A stretch of DNA of 16,317 bases from Thalassiosira profunda (lineage: Eukaryota; Bacillariophyta; Thalassiosirophyceae; Thalassiosirales; Thalassiosiraceae). The stretch is taken from positions 1 through 16,317 of the forward strand of contig JALLAP010000914.1 of NCBI GenBank assembly GCA_036939355.1, given 5' to 3'. The notes beneath the pieces were generated by a model. It ran no database searches. It saw only the letters and a list, made by a program, of their open reading frames with translations, and was not told the DNA's origin. Of this stretch, positions 15,702 to 16,317 are shown piece after piece; within the stretch, counting starts at the first letter, position 1, and the number at the start of each line of letters is the position of its first letter. The position numbers and the translations under genes are program-made.

Positions 15702-16317
15702 TCAAGCTTCAAAGGGTGCCAGAAACACCGCCCCCTCCGCGGCCTCGGACATCGACCTCGTGAGGGAGACAAAGCTCCGAGACAGATCTTTAGCCACCAA
15801 ACTCTCGATGCTCTCATCGTCATCGTCTTGCGGTGGCGGAGGCAACCCCCGATCGGGTCGCCCCGCAATCTTCGCGCTCGACGACGCGTCCGACAGCGCT
15901 GCCACCGCGGCCTCGGCCGCGTCCGCGGCGGCGCCGCAGAGGAGCCAGGAGGTTCGTTCGAGGAGCCCCTCCCTGCTTCCGTCGTCGTCGACATTGACCG
16001 ACGACTCTCTGATGCCACGCGCAGGCGGGCGGAGGCCGCCCTCGTCTTCGCGCGCCTCCACGATTGATTGCGCCGAGGGCCTTCGCTCTCCAGCCGCCTC
16101 CTTCCCCCTCCTCTTTGCGAAGATCTCCCTCCACGCTCGCACGCTCGCCGCCCTCCGCTCCTCCCGAAAGGTTGCCGCCTTCTTTTCCTCCCGCTCGTAT
16201 TCCTCCCTCAATCGTTCAACCTCCCTCTTCCTCGCCAGGGCCTCCGCCAGCCTCTTCTCCTCCCGCGCGTACTCCTCTTTTAGCCACGTCACCCGCCGCT
16301 CCACGTCCTCGTCCAAC
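15702..16317 (-). CDS. Coiled-coil protein, C-terminal part (5' end outside window)
   Basis: The frame is open from the right edge and stops at TGA 15704-15702, giving at least 204 residues. The first 75 visible residues are rich in E, K, R and A with heptad-like spacing ('EEYAREEKRLAEALARKREV', 'LREEYEREEKKAATF'), a clear coiled coil. An Ala-rich helix ('CGAAADAAEAAVAALSDASS', about 127-146), a Pro/Asp-rich linker and a final amphipathic stretch ('VAKDLSRSFVSLTRSMSEAA') follow. Codons favour G/C at the third position, as in the neighbours. I do not recognise a family. The start and any catalytic domain lie beyond the window. An antisense frame is also open across this region but has a Ser/Arg-rich composition typical of antisense reading. 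Confidence 0.65.
   Translation of the reverse strand, partial: LDEDVERRVTWLKEEYAREEKRLAEALARKREVERLREEYEREEKKAATFREERRAASVRAWREIFAKRRGKEAAGERRPSAQSIVEAREDEGGLRPPARGIRESSVNVDDDGSREGLLERTSWLLCGAAADAAEAAVAALSDASSSAKIAGRPDRGLPPPPQDDDDESIESLVAKDLSRSFVSLTRSMSEAAEGAVFLAPFEA

Noticed and set aside
1..16317. CRISPR arrays, insertion sequences, transposase or viral genes
   Set aside because: No regularly spaced repeats with spacers, no terminal inverted repeats around an ORF and no transposase, integrase or capsid-like motifs were seen.

Overview
The window looks like nuclear DNA of a stramenopile alga, most likely a diatom. The reasons are: genes with short GT-AG introns, no bacterial operon logic, dense gene packing on both strands, strong G/C bias at third codon positions, and several protein types that I recall as typical of diatom proteomes (an F-box-like protein with a WSLM segment and an ESWM..LYRL segment, a large STAND/AAA ATPase with a helical C-terminal half, and a regulator combining a GRW.QEE..Y module with a GAF-like GLPGR module). 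The assignment rests on family recognition only; no search was run.

Layout, left to right. (1) A heme oxygenase with a C-terminal membrane anchor on + (174-1010), preceded by GTACCAAC-type short repeats. (2) A convergent F-box-like protein on - (2276 down to about 1128; 3' end unresolved). (3) A 235-bp divergent promoter with two TCACGTGA palindromes. (4) A Hip/ST13-type Hsp70 co-chaperone on + (2512-4179, three exons). (5) A convergent STAND/AAA-type ATPase with a helical, TPR-like C-terminal half on - (7881-4322, two exons, 1164 aa). (6) A second divergent promoter (7882-8166). (7) A FRA10AC1 homologue on + (8167-9432). (8) A four-exon RING finger / GRW.QEE / GAF-like regulator on + (9952-13608, 970 aa). 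(9) A convergent SFT2-family Golgi membrane protein on - (14864-14109). (10) The C-terminal part of a coiled-coil protein on - that enters from the right edge and stops at 15702.

The genes are not one pathway. They cover heme breakdown, ubiquitin-linked functions (F-box, RING), Hsp70 co-chaperoning, probable signalling by a STAND ATPase, pre-mRNA splicing and Golgi traffic. Intergenic spaces are mostly 100-500 bp, so neighbouring genes probably share promoters or overlap in their 3' UTRs. The six introns were placed by reading-frame continuity plus consensus splice sites; every multi-exon model gives a total length divisible by three.

I found no clear new multi-gene system. The most interesting items are the RING/GRW.QEE/GAF-like regulator, the Hip protein with a histidine-rich insert and a p23-like acidic tail, the heme oxygenase lacking the canonical distal Asp, the split zinc module in the FRA10AC1 homologue, and long perfect palindromes in introns and gene junctions.
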